Of a stretch of DNA of 6,645 bases, positions 1-5,775 are shown piece after piece. Location: the NCBI GenBank assembly GCA_934746185.1, contig CAKVEY010000051.1:1-6645 (forward strand), in the 5' to 3' direction. Within the stretch, counting starts at the first letter, position 1. Each line of letters begins with the position of its first letter. The notes under the pieces were generated by a model, which was not told the origin of the DNA, searched no databases, and worked only from the letters and a program-made list of their open reading frames with translations. The position numbers were made by a program, and so were the translations under genes. The stretch comes from an uncultured Clostridia bacterium (GTDB lineage Bacteria > Bacillota > Clostridia > Christensenellales > UBA1242).

Positions 1-121
1 AAATTGTTTCGCTAGATATGTTTAACACAAAGCTCAAAGCCAAAGTAAGTATTAAAACTTGCAAAGGATATTTCCAATAGATTATTTTTTTCTTCTTTTG
101 ATTTTGCATACTTTCTTTCAT
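1..121 (-). CDS. Membrane protein of unknown function, N-terminal part only (cut by window edge)
   Basis: An open frame follows xseB and stays open to the left edge, giving 40 residues. It begins MKESMQNQKKKK and continues with a hydrophobic stretch at about residues 19-34, so it looks like a membrane protein with a basic cytoplasmic N-terminus. The start is uncertain. ATG at 121 lacks a clear ribosome binding site, while ATG at 109 (residue 5) is preceded by a weak purine-rich GAAAG. The gap to the xseB stop is 28 or 40 bases with no terminator, so it is probably the fifth gene of the asp23-nusB-xseA-xseB operon. In Bacillus the gene after xseB is ispA. This N-terminus does not look like a soluble prenyl synthase. 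Some Clostridia have a small conserved membrane protein here, at times labelled CorB-like, and the resemblance is from memory only. I do not assign a function. Confidence 0.5.
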   Translation of the reverse strand, partial: MKESMQNQKKKKIIYWKYPLQVLILTLALSFVLNISSETI

Positions 122-149
122 ATAATAAGATATGCATAATATTTTTATT

Positions 150-356
150 TTATTTGTCTATTGCAAAATCTATCAAAGATAAATCTTCGGTAATTTCTTT
201 AATTTTCCCACCACAAGCATTTACTATTTTATAACAATCTTTAATTAATAAGCTTGCTTCTTCGTAAAGTTTTACGCTTTCTTCAAAGCCGACATTGTTT
301 TCTTCTAATGTTTTTACAATCTCTTCTATCCTTTTTAACTTTTCTTCGTAACTCAT
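150..356 (-). CDS. xseB: Exodeoxyribonuclease VII small subunit
   Basis: XseB binds XseA to form exonuclease VII, a cytoplasmic enzyme that degrades single-stranded DNA into acid-soluble oligonucleotides and takes part in repair. The 68-residue protein has the usual size and the family pattern: YEEKLKRIEEIVKTLEENN in the first helix, FEESVKLYEEA in the second, then a lysine-rich end (LIKDCYKIVNACGGKIKEI). The ATG overlaps the xseA stop codon by four bases (ATGA, 353-356). An AAGGAG ribosome binding site sits inside the end of xseA, so the two subunits are probably translated in a coupled way, which suits their complex. I see nothing unusual in it. Confidence 0.95.
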   Translation of the reverse strand: MSYEEKLKRIEEIVKTLEENNVGFEESVKLYEEASLLIKDCYKIVNACGGKIKEITEDLSLIDFAIDK

Positions 357-1525
357 AAATTCTCCTTTTTTGTAACAACAGCCGTTACTTTCTCTTTTTG
401 CATAGTAATTTCTATCTCGTCATTTAAGTTTATATTTTGAAAATCTTTTTGCCTAATATTATTTTTACTAACTATAGCAAAACCCTTTTCTAAATAATTT
501 AAAGGATTTGCGTTTATTAATTTATTATAAAGATTTTCTATTTCCTTAATATTTGTAGTATTAATAAGTTTTATATTGCTATTTAAACTATTTGAACTTG
601 CTTTTAATTTGCTTTGCTCGTTATTTAATTTTGTTTTTAAAAGCCTAGTTAATGTTAAGGTTGAATTAAATATATTTAGTTTATTAAGTTTTAATTTTTG
701 ATTTAATAAATTGTTTAATTTATAAAACTCATTATTTAATATATATTTATAATTTTTAGTTTCTTTAACGGCAATTTCGGCAGCAACAGATGGCGTTGAT
801 GCCCTTATATCTGCTACAAAATCTATTAATGTGTAGTCTGTTTCGTGCCCTACGGCTGAGATTATTGGTTTAGAAAACTTATAACAACATTTAGCAACGC
901 TTTCTAGGTTAAAAACGCTTAAATCTTCGTTGCTTCCACCACCACGCGCAACTATTACAACATCAACATCAAAATTTTCAAAAAATTCAATTCCCTTAAT
1001 TATTTCTTTTTCGGCATTTATTCCTTGAACATTTGCAGGATAAATAAAAATGTTTATATTAGGATTTCTTCTAGTAGCAACAGATATAATATCTCTAATA
1101 ACTGCTCCTTTACTTGATGAAACAACGCCTATATTATTTACAATTTCGGGTAATTCTTTCTTCCCTAAAAAATAACCTTCATCGCTTAACTTCTTTTTTA
1201 ATTCTAAAAATTTTTTATATATTTCACCTTCGCCAAAACTTGTTAAAAAATTGACAACAAAGTTTAATTTGCCACCTTTAACATAATAATTAGGTTTTCC
1301 TACAACTTTTACTTTTTCGCCAATTTTATAGTCTTTATCGGGCGAAAACCATACACACGACAAAACAGCATATTCATCTTTAATAGTAAAATATGCTATA
1401 TTATTTGTTATTTTAAAACTTGAAATTTCTCCCACAACAGCACAATTAAAAAGCATTTCTTCGCTATCAAAAATGTTTTTAATTATATTGTTAAATTCTA
1501 CAACGCTAAGGTTATTAAACTGCAT
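353..1525 (-). CDS. xseA: Exodeoxyribonuclease VII large subunit
   Basis: XseA is the catalytic subunit of exonuclease VII. The N-terminal OB-fold domain covers roughly residues 3-100 and binds single-stranded DNA. The catalytic domain follows, with GVVSSSKGAVIRDI (133-146), RRNP (152-155), the glycine-rich RGGGS (194-198), GHETD (226-230) and DIRASTPS (239-246), all hallmarks of the family. After a lysine- and asparagine-rich helical stretch (about 255-335), the C-terminus has the conserved PLNYLEKGFAIV segment. At 390 residues it is shorter than the Bacillus and E. coli proteins (about 450), apparently because the helical stretch is short. The start ATG has an AAAGGTG site seven to eight bases upstream and overlaps the end of nusB by 11 bases. 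No folD gene lies between nusB and xseA, unlike in B. subtilis. Confidence 0.97.
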   Translation of the reverse strand: MQFNNLSVVEFNNIIKNIFDSEEMLFNCAVVGEISSFKITNNIAYFTIKDEYAVLSCVWFSPDKDYKIGEKVKVVGKPNYYVKGGKLNFVVNFLTSFGEGEIYKKFLELKKKLSDEGYFLGKKELPEIVNNIGVVSSSKGAVIRDIISVATRRNPNINIFIYPANVQGINAEKEIIKGIEFFENFDVDVVIVARGGGSNEDLSVFNLESVAKCCYKFSKPIISAVGHETDYTLIDFVADIRASTPSVAAEIAVKETKNYKYILNNEFYKLNNLLNQKLKLNKLNIFNSTLTLTRLLKTKLNNEQSKLKASSNSLNSNIKLINTTNIKEIENLYNKLINANPLNYLEKGFAIVSKNNIRQKDFQNINLNDEIEITMQKEKVTAVVTKKENL

Positions 1526-1904
1526 TATTCACCTTTGCAAGCAAACCATTAACAAATTTATAACTATTATCTTGCGAGTATTTTTTCGCTAGTTCCACAG
1601 CTTCATTTACAACTATTTTTACATCTTCGTTTAAAAATTTTAATTCATATATTGCAACAACTAAAATTGCTAAATCTGTTTTACAAACTCTTTCTAATTT
1701 ATAGTTTATTAAATTTTTTTCTATTAAATTAATTATCTCGTCATATTTATTTACAATGTTTTTAAAAAGATTTAATAAGTTTTCTTTTTCTTCATCAGTT
1801 AAATTATTTAGTTCTAAAATATCTAAATCACACTCACTATTTTTGGTGGTTATGTATTGAAAAACTAATTTCATCAAATTTTCTCTTAGTTTAATTCTAC
1901 TCAT
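1515..1904 (-). CDS. nusB: Transcription antitermination factor NusB
   Basis: NusB is a small all-helical RNA-binding protein that joins NusE (ribosomal protein S10) at boxA in rRNA leader transcripts and keeps RNA polymerase from terminating early. The protein is 129 residues, normal for Gram-positive NusB. It starts with the basic segment SRIKLRENLMKLVFQYI, as in the family. It ends with the conserved VVNEAVELAKKYS and KFVNGLLAKV helices (about 98-125), with the TDLAILVVAIYEL helix before them. The ATG overlaps the end of the Asp23-like gene by eight bases (1897-1904). Its GGAG ribosome binding site lies inside that gene, which indicates coupling. The yqhY-nusB pairing is also seen in Bacillus. 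Confidence 0.95.
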   Translation of the reverse strand: MSRIKLRENLMKLVFQYITTKNSECDLDILELNNLTDEEKENLLNLFKNIVNKYDEIINLIEKNLINYKLERVCKTDLAILVVAIYELKFLNEDVKIVVNEAVELAKKYSQDNSYKFVNGLLAKVNNAV

Positions 1905-2274
1905 TTATTTCTGCTCCAAATTCTACGCCCATAATGTGAACATTTATGCTATTTACTTTTATATCAATCATTGAAGAAATGCCGTTTTTAACGTTTTCTT
2001 GAACTCTATGAGCAACATCGGTTACGTTATAGCCATATAAAATATTTAAGTAAATATCAACAGTTATTCCCTCGTTTTCAAAAGCAATTTTAACGCCTTC
2101 ACTAACATTGTTAGAAAAGAATTTTTTAATGCCACTACTAAAATTTGAGCATAAACTATCTACGCCAGAAATTTCTTTCGCTGCTAAGTTTATAATAGAA
2201 AGCAATACATTTTTATTGCAATTAACTTTACCTTTATTTTTTATTGCTTCATTGTCTGAAATTTGATAATTCAT
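1897..2274 (-). CDS. yqhY: Asp23/Gls24 family protein (YqhY-like)
   Basis: This 125-residue protein belongs to the Asp23/Gls24 family. Residues 25-45 carry the LSIINLAAKEISGVDSL pattern. Residues 61-80 form the paired strands VKIAFENEGITVDIYLNILY, followed by VTDVAHRVQENVKNGISSMIDIKVNSINVHIMGVEF, which is the family's C-terminal core. No membrane segment is visible, so it is probably cytoplasmic. In Bacillus the member next to nusB is YqhY, which sits after accBC and has been linked to control of acetyl-CoA carboxylase activity. I use that symbol by position and family, not by proven orthology. No acc genes are visible here, so that role is only a possibility. It is the first gene after a strong promoter and has a good AGGGG ribosome binding site six bases from the ATG. 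Confidence 0.88.
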   Translation of the reverse strand: MNYQISDNEAIKNKGKVNCNKNVLLSIINLAAKEISGVDSLCSNFSSGIKKFFSNNVSEGVKIAFENEGITVDIYLNILYGYNVTDVAHRVQENVKNGISSMIDIKVNSINVHIMGVEFGAEINE

Positions 2275-2302
2275 AATTAACCCCTAATTAAATTATATAT
2301 AA

Positions 2303-2332
2303 ATTATAATAGATTATACCTAACCTTGTCAA
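2303..2332 (-). promoter_or_regulatory. Sigma-A promoter of the asp23-like-nusB-xseA-xseB operon
   Basis: On the minus strand a perfect -35 box TTGACA (2332-2327) is followed, after 18 bases, by a perfect -10 box TATAAT (2308-2303). Transcription should start near 2296, giving a leader of roughly 22 bases before the ATG at 2274, which leaves no room for a riboswitch. A second TATAAT at 2318-2313 is only 8 bases from the -35 box, too close to pair with it. The promoter separates vegetative genes from the upstream sporulation operon. The start site is inferred from the usual spacing. Confidence 0.85.
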
Positions 2333-2333
2333 T

Positions 2334-2355
2334 AAAAAAAGTGGATTTCTCCACT
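2334..2355 (-). terminator. Intrinsic terminator at the end of the spoIIIA operon
   Basis: On the minus strand, 15 bases after the spoIIIAH stop, AGTGGA and TCCACT form a perfect 6-bp stem closed by the four-base loop GAAA. Seven T residues in a row follow (the first closes the stem). A-rich bases before the stem can pair with the T-tract and lengthen it, so it could also work on the opposite strand, although no plus-strand gene reaches it. It is the only convincing terminator in the window. Confidence 0.88.
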
Positions 2356-2369
2356 ATTTTTGTTATATT

Positions 2370-2840
2370 TTATTCAACTGGAATAATTTTTATGTTGTCA
2401 ATTTTTGCACCAGTTTGTTCTCTTACAATACTAACAATTTTTTTAACTTCGCTTGAACTTAACTCTCCTGATTTTACTACTACATTAACACAACTAGCAG
2501 AAGTAGTTACTATGCAATCTTCAAAGCCTTGTGCTTTAATTAATCCTTCTGTTACTAATTCAGTTTCCATATTGTCTATTAAACTTAATTTTTTAGTTTC
2601 GGCTAAATTTTTTGCGTCTATTGTGCTACTTTCACTTTTGATAATTGCTTCGTAATATAAAAGTTCTTGGTCTCTTGTTGATTGTCTATCTGTTCTGTAA
2701 GTTGCAAAAAAGTTGCCGGTAGTTACTGTTGTAGACGCTTGTTTTGTTACGTTATTGTTTAATACAATATTTAAAACCCCTGTAATTACTAAAAGTAACA
2801 TCATAACACTAATAATTATAATTTTTTTCTTTTTATTCAT
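2370..2840 (-). CDS. spoIIIAH: Stage III sporulation protein AH (SpoIIIAH)
   Basis: SpoIIIAH is the mother-cell membrane protein whose outer domain binds SpoIIQ from the forespore across the intermembrane space, forming part of the feeding-tube channel. I place the start at ATG 2840, giving 156 residues, because AAAAGGAGAGAG lies just upstream. A longer reading would begin at a TTG inside the end of spoIIIAG. A basic N-terminus (NKKKK) leads into one membrane helix (about 7-27). Next come FFATYRTDRQSTRDQE (44-59), typical of the family, and the ring-building domain of the EscJ/PrgK type (about 90-156, with EGLIKAQGFEDCIV, CVNVVVKSGELS and NIKIIPVE). It is shorter than the B. subtilis protein (about 218), mainly in the linker after the membrane helix. 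It is the last gene of the operon, followed by a terminator. Confidence 0.96.
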   Translation of the reverse strand: MNKKKKIIIISVMMLLLVITGVLNIVLNNNVTKQASTTVTTGNFFATYRTDRQSTRDQELLYYEAIIKSESSTIDAKNLAETKKLSLIDNMETELVTEGLIKAQGFEDCIVTTSASCVNVVVKSGELSSSEVKKIVSIVREQTGAKIDNIKIIPVE

Positions 2841-2853
2841 AATCTCTCTCCTT

Positions 2854-3444
2854 TTATTTTCCTGCAAAAACTTGAATGTTTTCGCTTGATAATTCTGTTA
2901 TTGTTTCTACTATCCTAAATATGTCAAGTTTAATTTTAACATCGTCAGCACCTGAAGCAACAACTATAACTCCTTGAAGTTTTGGAAGAATCTCCATTAG
3001 TATTATTGGTTTACTTGTCCCATTATCTGTAACAATTATAGGAGTTTTTATAGTTGTTACATTTTTGCTTTCGCCATCTGTTGAAACCGTGCTTTTTTCT
3101 TCAATAGAATTGGCGATTATTAGTTCGCCACCACTAGCAATGCTAACAATTACTTTTGCCTTGCTAACACCTTTAAGACTGCTAATTGCTAAACTTAATT
3201 TGGTTTCCATTTCTTTTGCATATTCGGTGGAAGAAGTAAAACTCAATTCGTTATACTCTTCGGTGCTTGTCTTAACTGTTTTATTTGTTTTTCCGTTAAA
3301 TCCGTAGAAATAAATAAGTAAAAGCAAACTAATAAATATTATGCAAATGATTATTTCAATATGCTTAATATTTTTAAGTTTTTTAAAAAGTGGAATTTTA
3401 AAAAGGTTGTCCATCAGTTTTGAATTTTTCTTTTCTTCACTCAT
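2854..3444 (-). CDS. spoIIIAG: Stage III sporulation protein AG (SpoIIIAG)
   Basis: SpoIIIAG forms a large ring in the space between mother cell and forespore membranes. The 196-residue protein has a charged cytoplasmic tail (1-28), one membrane helix (about 29-48) and an outer ring-building domain split by an insertion. The first half includes EMETKLSLAISSLKGVSKAKVIVSI (78-102). The insertion (about 108-148, EEKSTV to TSKP) matches the beta-rich insert known from B. subtilis SpoIIIAG. The second half has ILMEILPKLQGVIVVASGADD (148-168) and a closing strand ENIQVF. The ATG overlaps the spoIIIAF stop by eight bases, with AAGGTGG as ribosome binding site inside spoIIIAF. A 13-base gap holding the next ribosome binding site separates it from spoIIIAH. 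Confidence 0.96.
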   Translation of the reverse strand: MSEEKKNSKLMDNLFKIPLFKKLKNIKHIEIIICIIFISLLLLIYFYGFNGKTNKTVKTSTEEYNELSFTSSTEYAKEMETKLSLAISSLKGVSKAKVIVSIASGGELIIANSIEEKSTVSTDGESKNVTTIKTPIIVTDNGTSKPIILMEILPKLQGVIVVASGADDVKIKLDIFRIVETITELSSENIQVFAGK

Positions 3445-3931
3445 TTATCACCACCTTATTTTCGTCTAAATAAAGAAATTGACTTACAATCTTTTTGATT
3501 TCTTTATACTTATCTATATGCACTGTTTCGTTATTAATAACTAAATTTTTTGCATTTATTTCTACTTTTTCTATTTCAAAATTATTGCTCGACATATTGT
3601 AATAAATTTCTACAATGGTGTTTTTGTAACCTTTGCTATCTAGTTGATTTTCAGTTAGTTTTTCAAGGCTTTTTTTGTATGATTTATGATAATTATTTAT
3701 ATATTCTTGGTTTAATTCTATGCTTGAATTATTGTAAATAAACTTATTAAAATCTATCTTATCAATATTTATATTTACTACTGGATAAATCATAACAAAA
3801 ACGACAAAAATTGAAAAAATGCACTTAATATATTTTTGTGTGCTTCCTTCTGGAAGTATTATATCTACTAACGCACCTATTAAGGTTATTCCCACTATTG
3901 AAAGTAGCCAACTTATAATCCCACTTGCCAT
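3437..3931 (-). CDS. spoIIIAF: Stage III sporulation protein AF (SpoIIIAF)
   Basis: SpoIIIAF is a mother-cell membrane component of the SpoIIIA-SpoIIQ channel. I choose ATG 3931 (164 residues, MASGIISWLL). It falls two bases after the spoIIIAE stop, has the run of G residues from the last codons of spoIIIAE as its ribosome binding site, and starts like the family. A longer frame up to 4003 would overlap spoIIIAE and adds non-family sequence. Two membrane helices are visible (about 5-25 and 35-53) with the short PEGSTQKYIK loop between them, which is characteristic. The outer part (about 100-164) holds strands resembling a ring-building domain (NTIVEIYYNM, FEIEKVEINAKNLVI, NKVVINE). It is somewhat shorter than the B. 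subtilis protein (about 206). Confidence 0.93.
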   Translation of the reverse strand: MASGIISWLLSIVGITLIGALVDIILPEGSTQKYIKCIFSIFVVFVMIYPVVNINIDKIDFNKFIYNNSSIELNQEYINNYHKSYKKSLEKLTENQLDSKGYKNTIVEIYYNMSSNNFEIEKVEINAKNLVINNETVHIDKYKEIKKIVSQFLYLDENKVVINE

Positions 3932-3933
3932 AT

Positions 3934-5130
3934 TTACCCCCAATAAACATTCCCTGTTGTCATAAGTAGTCCAACCGAAATTAAATACATTAATGCCACA
4001 CATAAAATAGAAGCGATTAACATATTTAATGCCTTTGATACCGAAAATAAAAAGTTAGAAATTTTATCATCTAGTAGTGGTTCAATAAAGGCAGAAACTA
4101 GATGTAAAGCCCATTTAAAAACTAAAATAGTTAAAACTGGTGAAATAATTGAAACAAAAATAAGTAGTAATCCAGCCGTTCCAACGGCGTTTTTAATTAA
4201 AACTGAACTTGCCATAATTAAGTTAAAACCATCGCTTAAATAACCACCAACAAGTGGCACATAAGTTTTTAAAGCAAATTTTGTAGTTCTAATAGATACG
4301 CTATCAAAACTACCAGCGCTAATTCCTTTAATGGTCATCAGTCCAGTAAAAATAGTAAATATAAAGCCAATAACCCATTTAAAAACATCGTTTAAAAGAT
4401 TAGAAAATTTGTTAAGTTTTACATTATTACTTAAATTACCTACAACACTTAAAACAAAACTTATTAAAAAAATAGGTAAAATTATGTAACTAAAAATATT
4501 AATAACAAGCCCAGAAAGCATTGCAACAATAGGTTGATATATTCCAACGCTTACTGTGCTACCAACTGATGCCATTAAAGTTAAAACAATAGGAAAAATA
4601 ACTTCCATTTGTCCTTTCATACTATTAATGGTGCTAGTTGTCAAACTAATTAGCGTGGTTATGCTAGAACAAACTAAAATTATTACGGCAGAGTAACAAA
4701 CAAAGTGCACAATATTCCCTATATTTTTATCTTTTTTACCCTTAAATTGCCCAATTATATTAGATAAAATGGCAAGCGAAAAGATTGTGGCGAGTAATGG
4801 AATTAATTTTTTAAAATCCATTATTAAAGAGTTTAAAATAATTTTTAAAATACCCCAAAAATCTGTGCTATATTCGCCATTAATTAACTGCTTAACCTTT
4901 TCTATAAACGAACTTGTCCCAAAATACTGCCCATTTTCTAACTTGCTAATTTCTTCGTCTAAACTAGAAAAATCAAAGTAGTTTAATTGATTGTCAGTTT
5001 CGTTTTTTAAGTCAGTTTCTACGCTTAATGTTTGCGTTACAATGCTTTGATTTTTATTAAAAGAAAAAAAGACAAAAAAGGCAGAAAAAATAACTATTAA
5101 ACTAATTAAAATTGTTAGTTTTTTTCTCAT
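3934..5130 (-). CDS. spoIIIAE: Stage III sporulation protein AE (SpoIIIAE)
   Basis: SpoIIIAE is the large multi-pass membrane protein of the feeding-tube complex, probably part of its membrane export core. At 398 residues it matches the B. subtilis length (399). It begins with a signal-peptide-like segment (MRKK then a hydrophobic stretch to about residue 23). An extracytoplasmic region follows (about 25-90), then about seven to eight hydrophobic helices. Family landmarks are the PIVLTLMASVG segment (180-190), TYVPLVGGYLSDGFNLI (289-305), LIKNAVGTAG (311-320) and EPLLDDKI (350-357). The ATG overlaps the spoIIIAD stop (ATGA). Its own ribosome binding site is weak (GGGA, about nine bases away), so translation is probably coupled to spoIIIAD. 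Confidence 0.96.
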   Translation of the reverse strand: MRKKLTILISLIVIFSAFFVFFSFNKNQSIVTQTLSVETDLKNETDNQLNYFDFSSLDEEISKLENGQYFGTSSFIEKVKQLINGEYSTDFWGILKIILNSLIMDFKKLIPLLATIFSLAILSNIIGQFKGKKDKNIGNIVHFVCYSAVIILVCSSITTLISLTTSTINSMKGQMEVIFPIVLTLMASVGSTVSVGIYQPIVAMLSGLVINIFSYIILPIFLISFVLSVVGNLSNNVKLNKFSNLLNDVFKWVIGFIFTIFTGLMTIKGISAGSFDSVSIRTTKFALKTYVPLVGGYLSDGFNLIMASSVLIKNAVGTAGLLLIFVSIISPVLTILVFKWALHLVSAFIEPLLDDKISNFLFSVSKALNMLIASILCVALMYLISVGLLMTTGNVYWG

Positions 5131-5513
5131 TTTATAAGTCCCATAATGGTAGAAAGCATAGCGTTTATAATAGGAAGAGCAAATCCTAAAATAATCACCT
5201 TTCCACCAAGCAAAATTTTATCTGCAATGTTGCTATTTCCTGTATCTTGACAAATATTTGCACCAAATTCTGTTATGTAGCCAATGCCTACAATCTTTAC
5301 TACACTAGAAAATAACTGCATATTAATATTCGTTTTAGTTGCAATTTGAGTAAAATTAGAAACAATACTACCCAAATAATTAACAACCATAACCAAAATA
5401 ACAATTCCACCAGCAATAGACACTAAAACTGAAAGTTCTGGTTTTAGTTGTTTTAACAAAATTGTTGCAACACAAGTTATAATTCCTATCAAAATTATCT
5501 TTAAAATTTCCAT
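5127..5513 (-). CDS. spoIIIAD: Stage III sporulation protein AD (SpoIIIAD)
   Basis: SpoIIIAD is a small integral membrane protein of the SpoIIIA complex, related to SpoIIIAC. The 128-residue protein (about 133 in B. subtilis) has hydrophobic helices near residues 3-20, 28-50, and 100-127. Between them is the conserved stretch VVKIVGIGYITEFGANICQDTGNSNIADKI, followed by GGKVIILGFALPI. The KxVGIGYITEF pattern is diagnostic. The start has AGGAG five bases upstream, and that AGGAG overlaps the TAG stop of spoIIIAC (TAGGAG). The two genes are eight bases apart and probably coupled. A shorter alternative frame in this area (5380-5565) is a shadow. Confidence 0.95.
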   Translation of the reverse strand: MEILKIILIGIITCVATILLKQLKPELSVLVSIAGGIVILVMVVNYLGSIVSNFTQIATKTNINMQLFSSVVKIVGIGYITEFGANICQDTGNSNIADKILLGGKVIILGFALPIINAMLSTIMGLIK

Positions 5514-5521
5514 TTTTTCTC

Positions 5522-5719
5522 CTAAAATAAAGAAAATAAATTTTTAACAGTAGAAAATAGTTCATTAATTAAATTAACAACCATTAAAAGCACAATTATT
5601 AAGCCCGATAATGTTGTAAATGTTGCTATTTCCTCTTTCCCTGCGTATTTTAGCACCTGATTTACGATTGCTGTTAAAATTCCTATACCGGCAATTTTAA
5701 AAATTATTTCTACGCCCAT
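5522..5719 (-). CDS. spoIIIAC: Stage III sporulation protein AC (SpoIIIAC)
   Basis: SpoIIIAC is a very small two-helix membrane protein of the SpoIIIA complex. The 65 residues (about 68 in B. subtilis) follow the family closely: IIFKIAGIGILTAIVNQVLKYAGKEE (5-30), then a second helix TLSGLIIVLLMVVNLI (36-51), ending in VKNLFSLF. The ATG has a strong AAGGAG site eight bases away (5726-5731). Unlike its neighbours it does not overlap the gene before it. A 56-base gap holds a repeated palindrome that touches the ribosome binding site, so its translation or its transcript end may be influenced by that structure. Confidence 0.95.
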   Translation of the reverse strand: MGVEIIFKIAGIGILTAIVNQVLKYAGKEEIATFTTLSGLIIVLLMVVNLINELFSTVKNLFSLF

Positions 5720-5725
5720 TCAATA

Positions 5726-5731
5726 CTCCTT
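5726..5731 (-). promoter_or_regulatory. Ribosome binding site of spoIIIAC next to the palindrome
   Basis: AAGGAG on the minus strand lies six bases upstream of the next gene's ATG. Its first A is the last base of the 44-bp palindrome. A hairpin in the RNA would therefore end exactly where the ribosome must land. I infer that folding could reduce or tune access. The sequence alone does not show it. Confidence 0.65.
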
Positions 5732-5774
5732 TTGCATAGTACTATGCGTAGTACTATGCAATATACTATGCAAA
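5731..5774. repeat. 12-bp tandem repeat that is also a 44-bp imperfect palindrome
   Basis: On the plus strand three 12-bp units stand in a row: GCATAGTACTAT (5734-5745), GCGTAGTACTAT (5746-5757) and GCAATATACTAT (5758-5769), followed by GCAAA. The first unit with the next two bases is a perfect 14-bp palindrome, GCATAGTACTATGC. The whole element is symmetric about 5752/5753. Its ends TTTGCATAGTA and TACTATGCAAA form a perfect 11-bp inverted repeat, and 18 of the 22 mirrored positions pair. It fills nearly all of the space between the spoIIIAB stop (5776) and the spoIIIAC ribosome binding site. In RNA it would form one long hairpin with a GUAC loop. It has no T-tract after it (AAAAGGAG follows on the minus strand), so it is not an intrinsic terminator. 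Possible roles are a transcript stability or processing element, a translation control hairpin or a protein binding site. These are inferences. Confidence 0.92.
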
Positions 5775-5775
5775 C

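Noticed and set aside
12..137. Complete 41-codon minus-strand frame after xseB (MHILLYERKYAKSK...)
   Set aside because: It has no ribosome binding site and does not resemble any family I know. It overlaps, in another frame, the open membrane-protein reading that fits the operon better.
2326..2655. Plus-strand open frame of 109 codons
   Set aside because: It runs antisense to spoIIIAH and covers the terminator and -35 region. It has no ribosome binding site or promoter. SpoIIIAH on the other strand is unmistakable.
2841..2867. TTG start for spoIIIAH nine codons upstream
   Set aside because: It lies inside the end of spoIIIAG and lacks a ribosome binding site, whereas ATG 2840 has a strong AAAAGGAGAGAG.
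3065..3307. Plus-strand open frame opposite spoIIIAG
   Set aside because: It is a shadow of the conserved SpoIIIAG coding sequence with no initiation signals. The plus-strand frames at 3550-3741 and 4769-4981 are rejected for the same reason.
3932..4003. N-terminal extension of spoIIIAF by 24 codons
   Set aside because: It overlaps the end of spoIIIAE and adds non-family residues. ATG 3931 has a G-rich ribosome binding site and the expected SpoIIIAF start.
5731..5774. CRISPR array or intrinsic terminator
   Set aside because: The 12-bp units have no spacers and there are only three, so it is not a CRISPR array. No T-tract follows the hairpin on the minus strand, so it is not an ordinary terminator.
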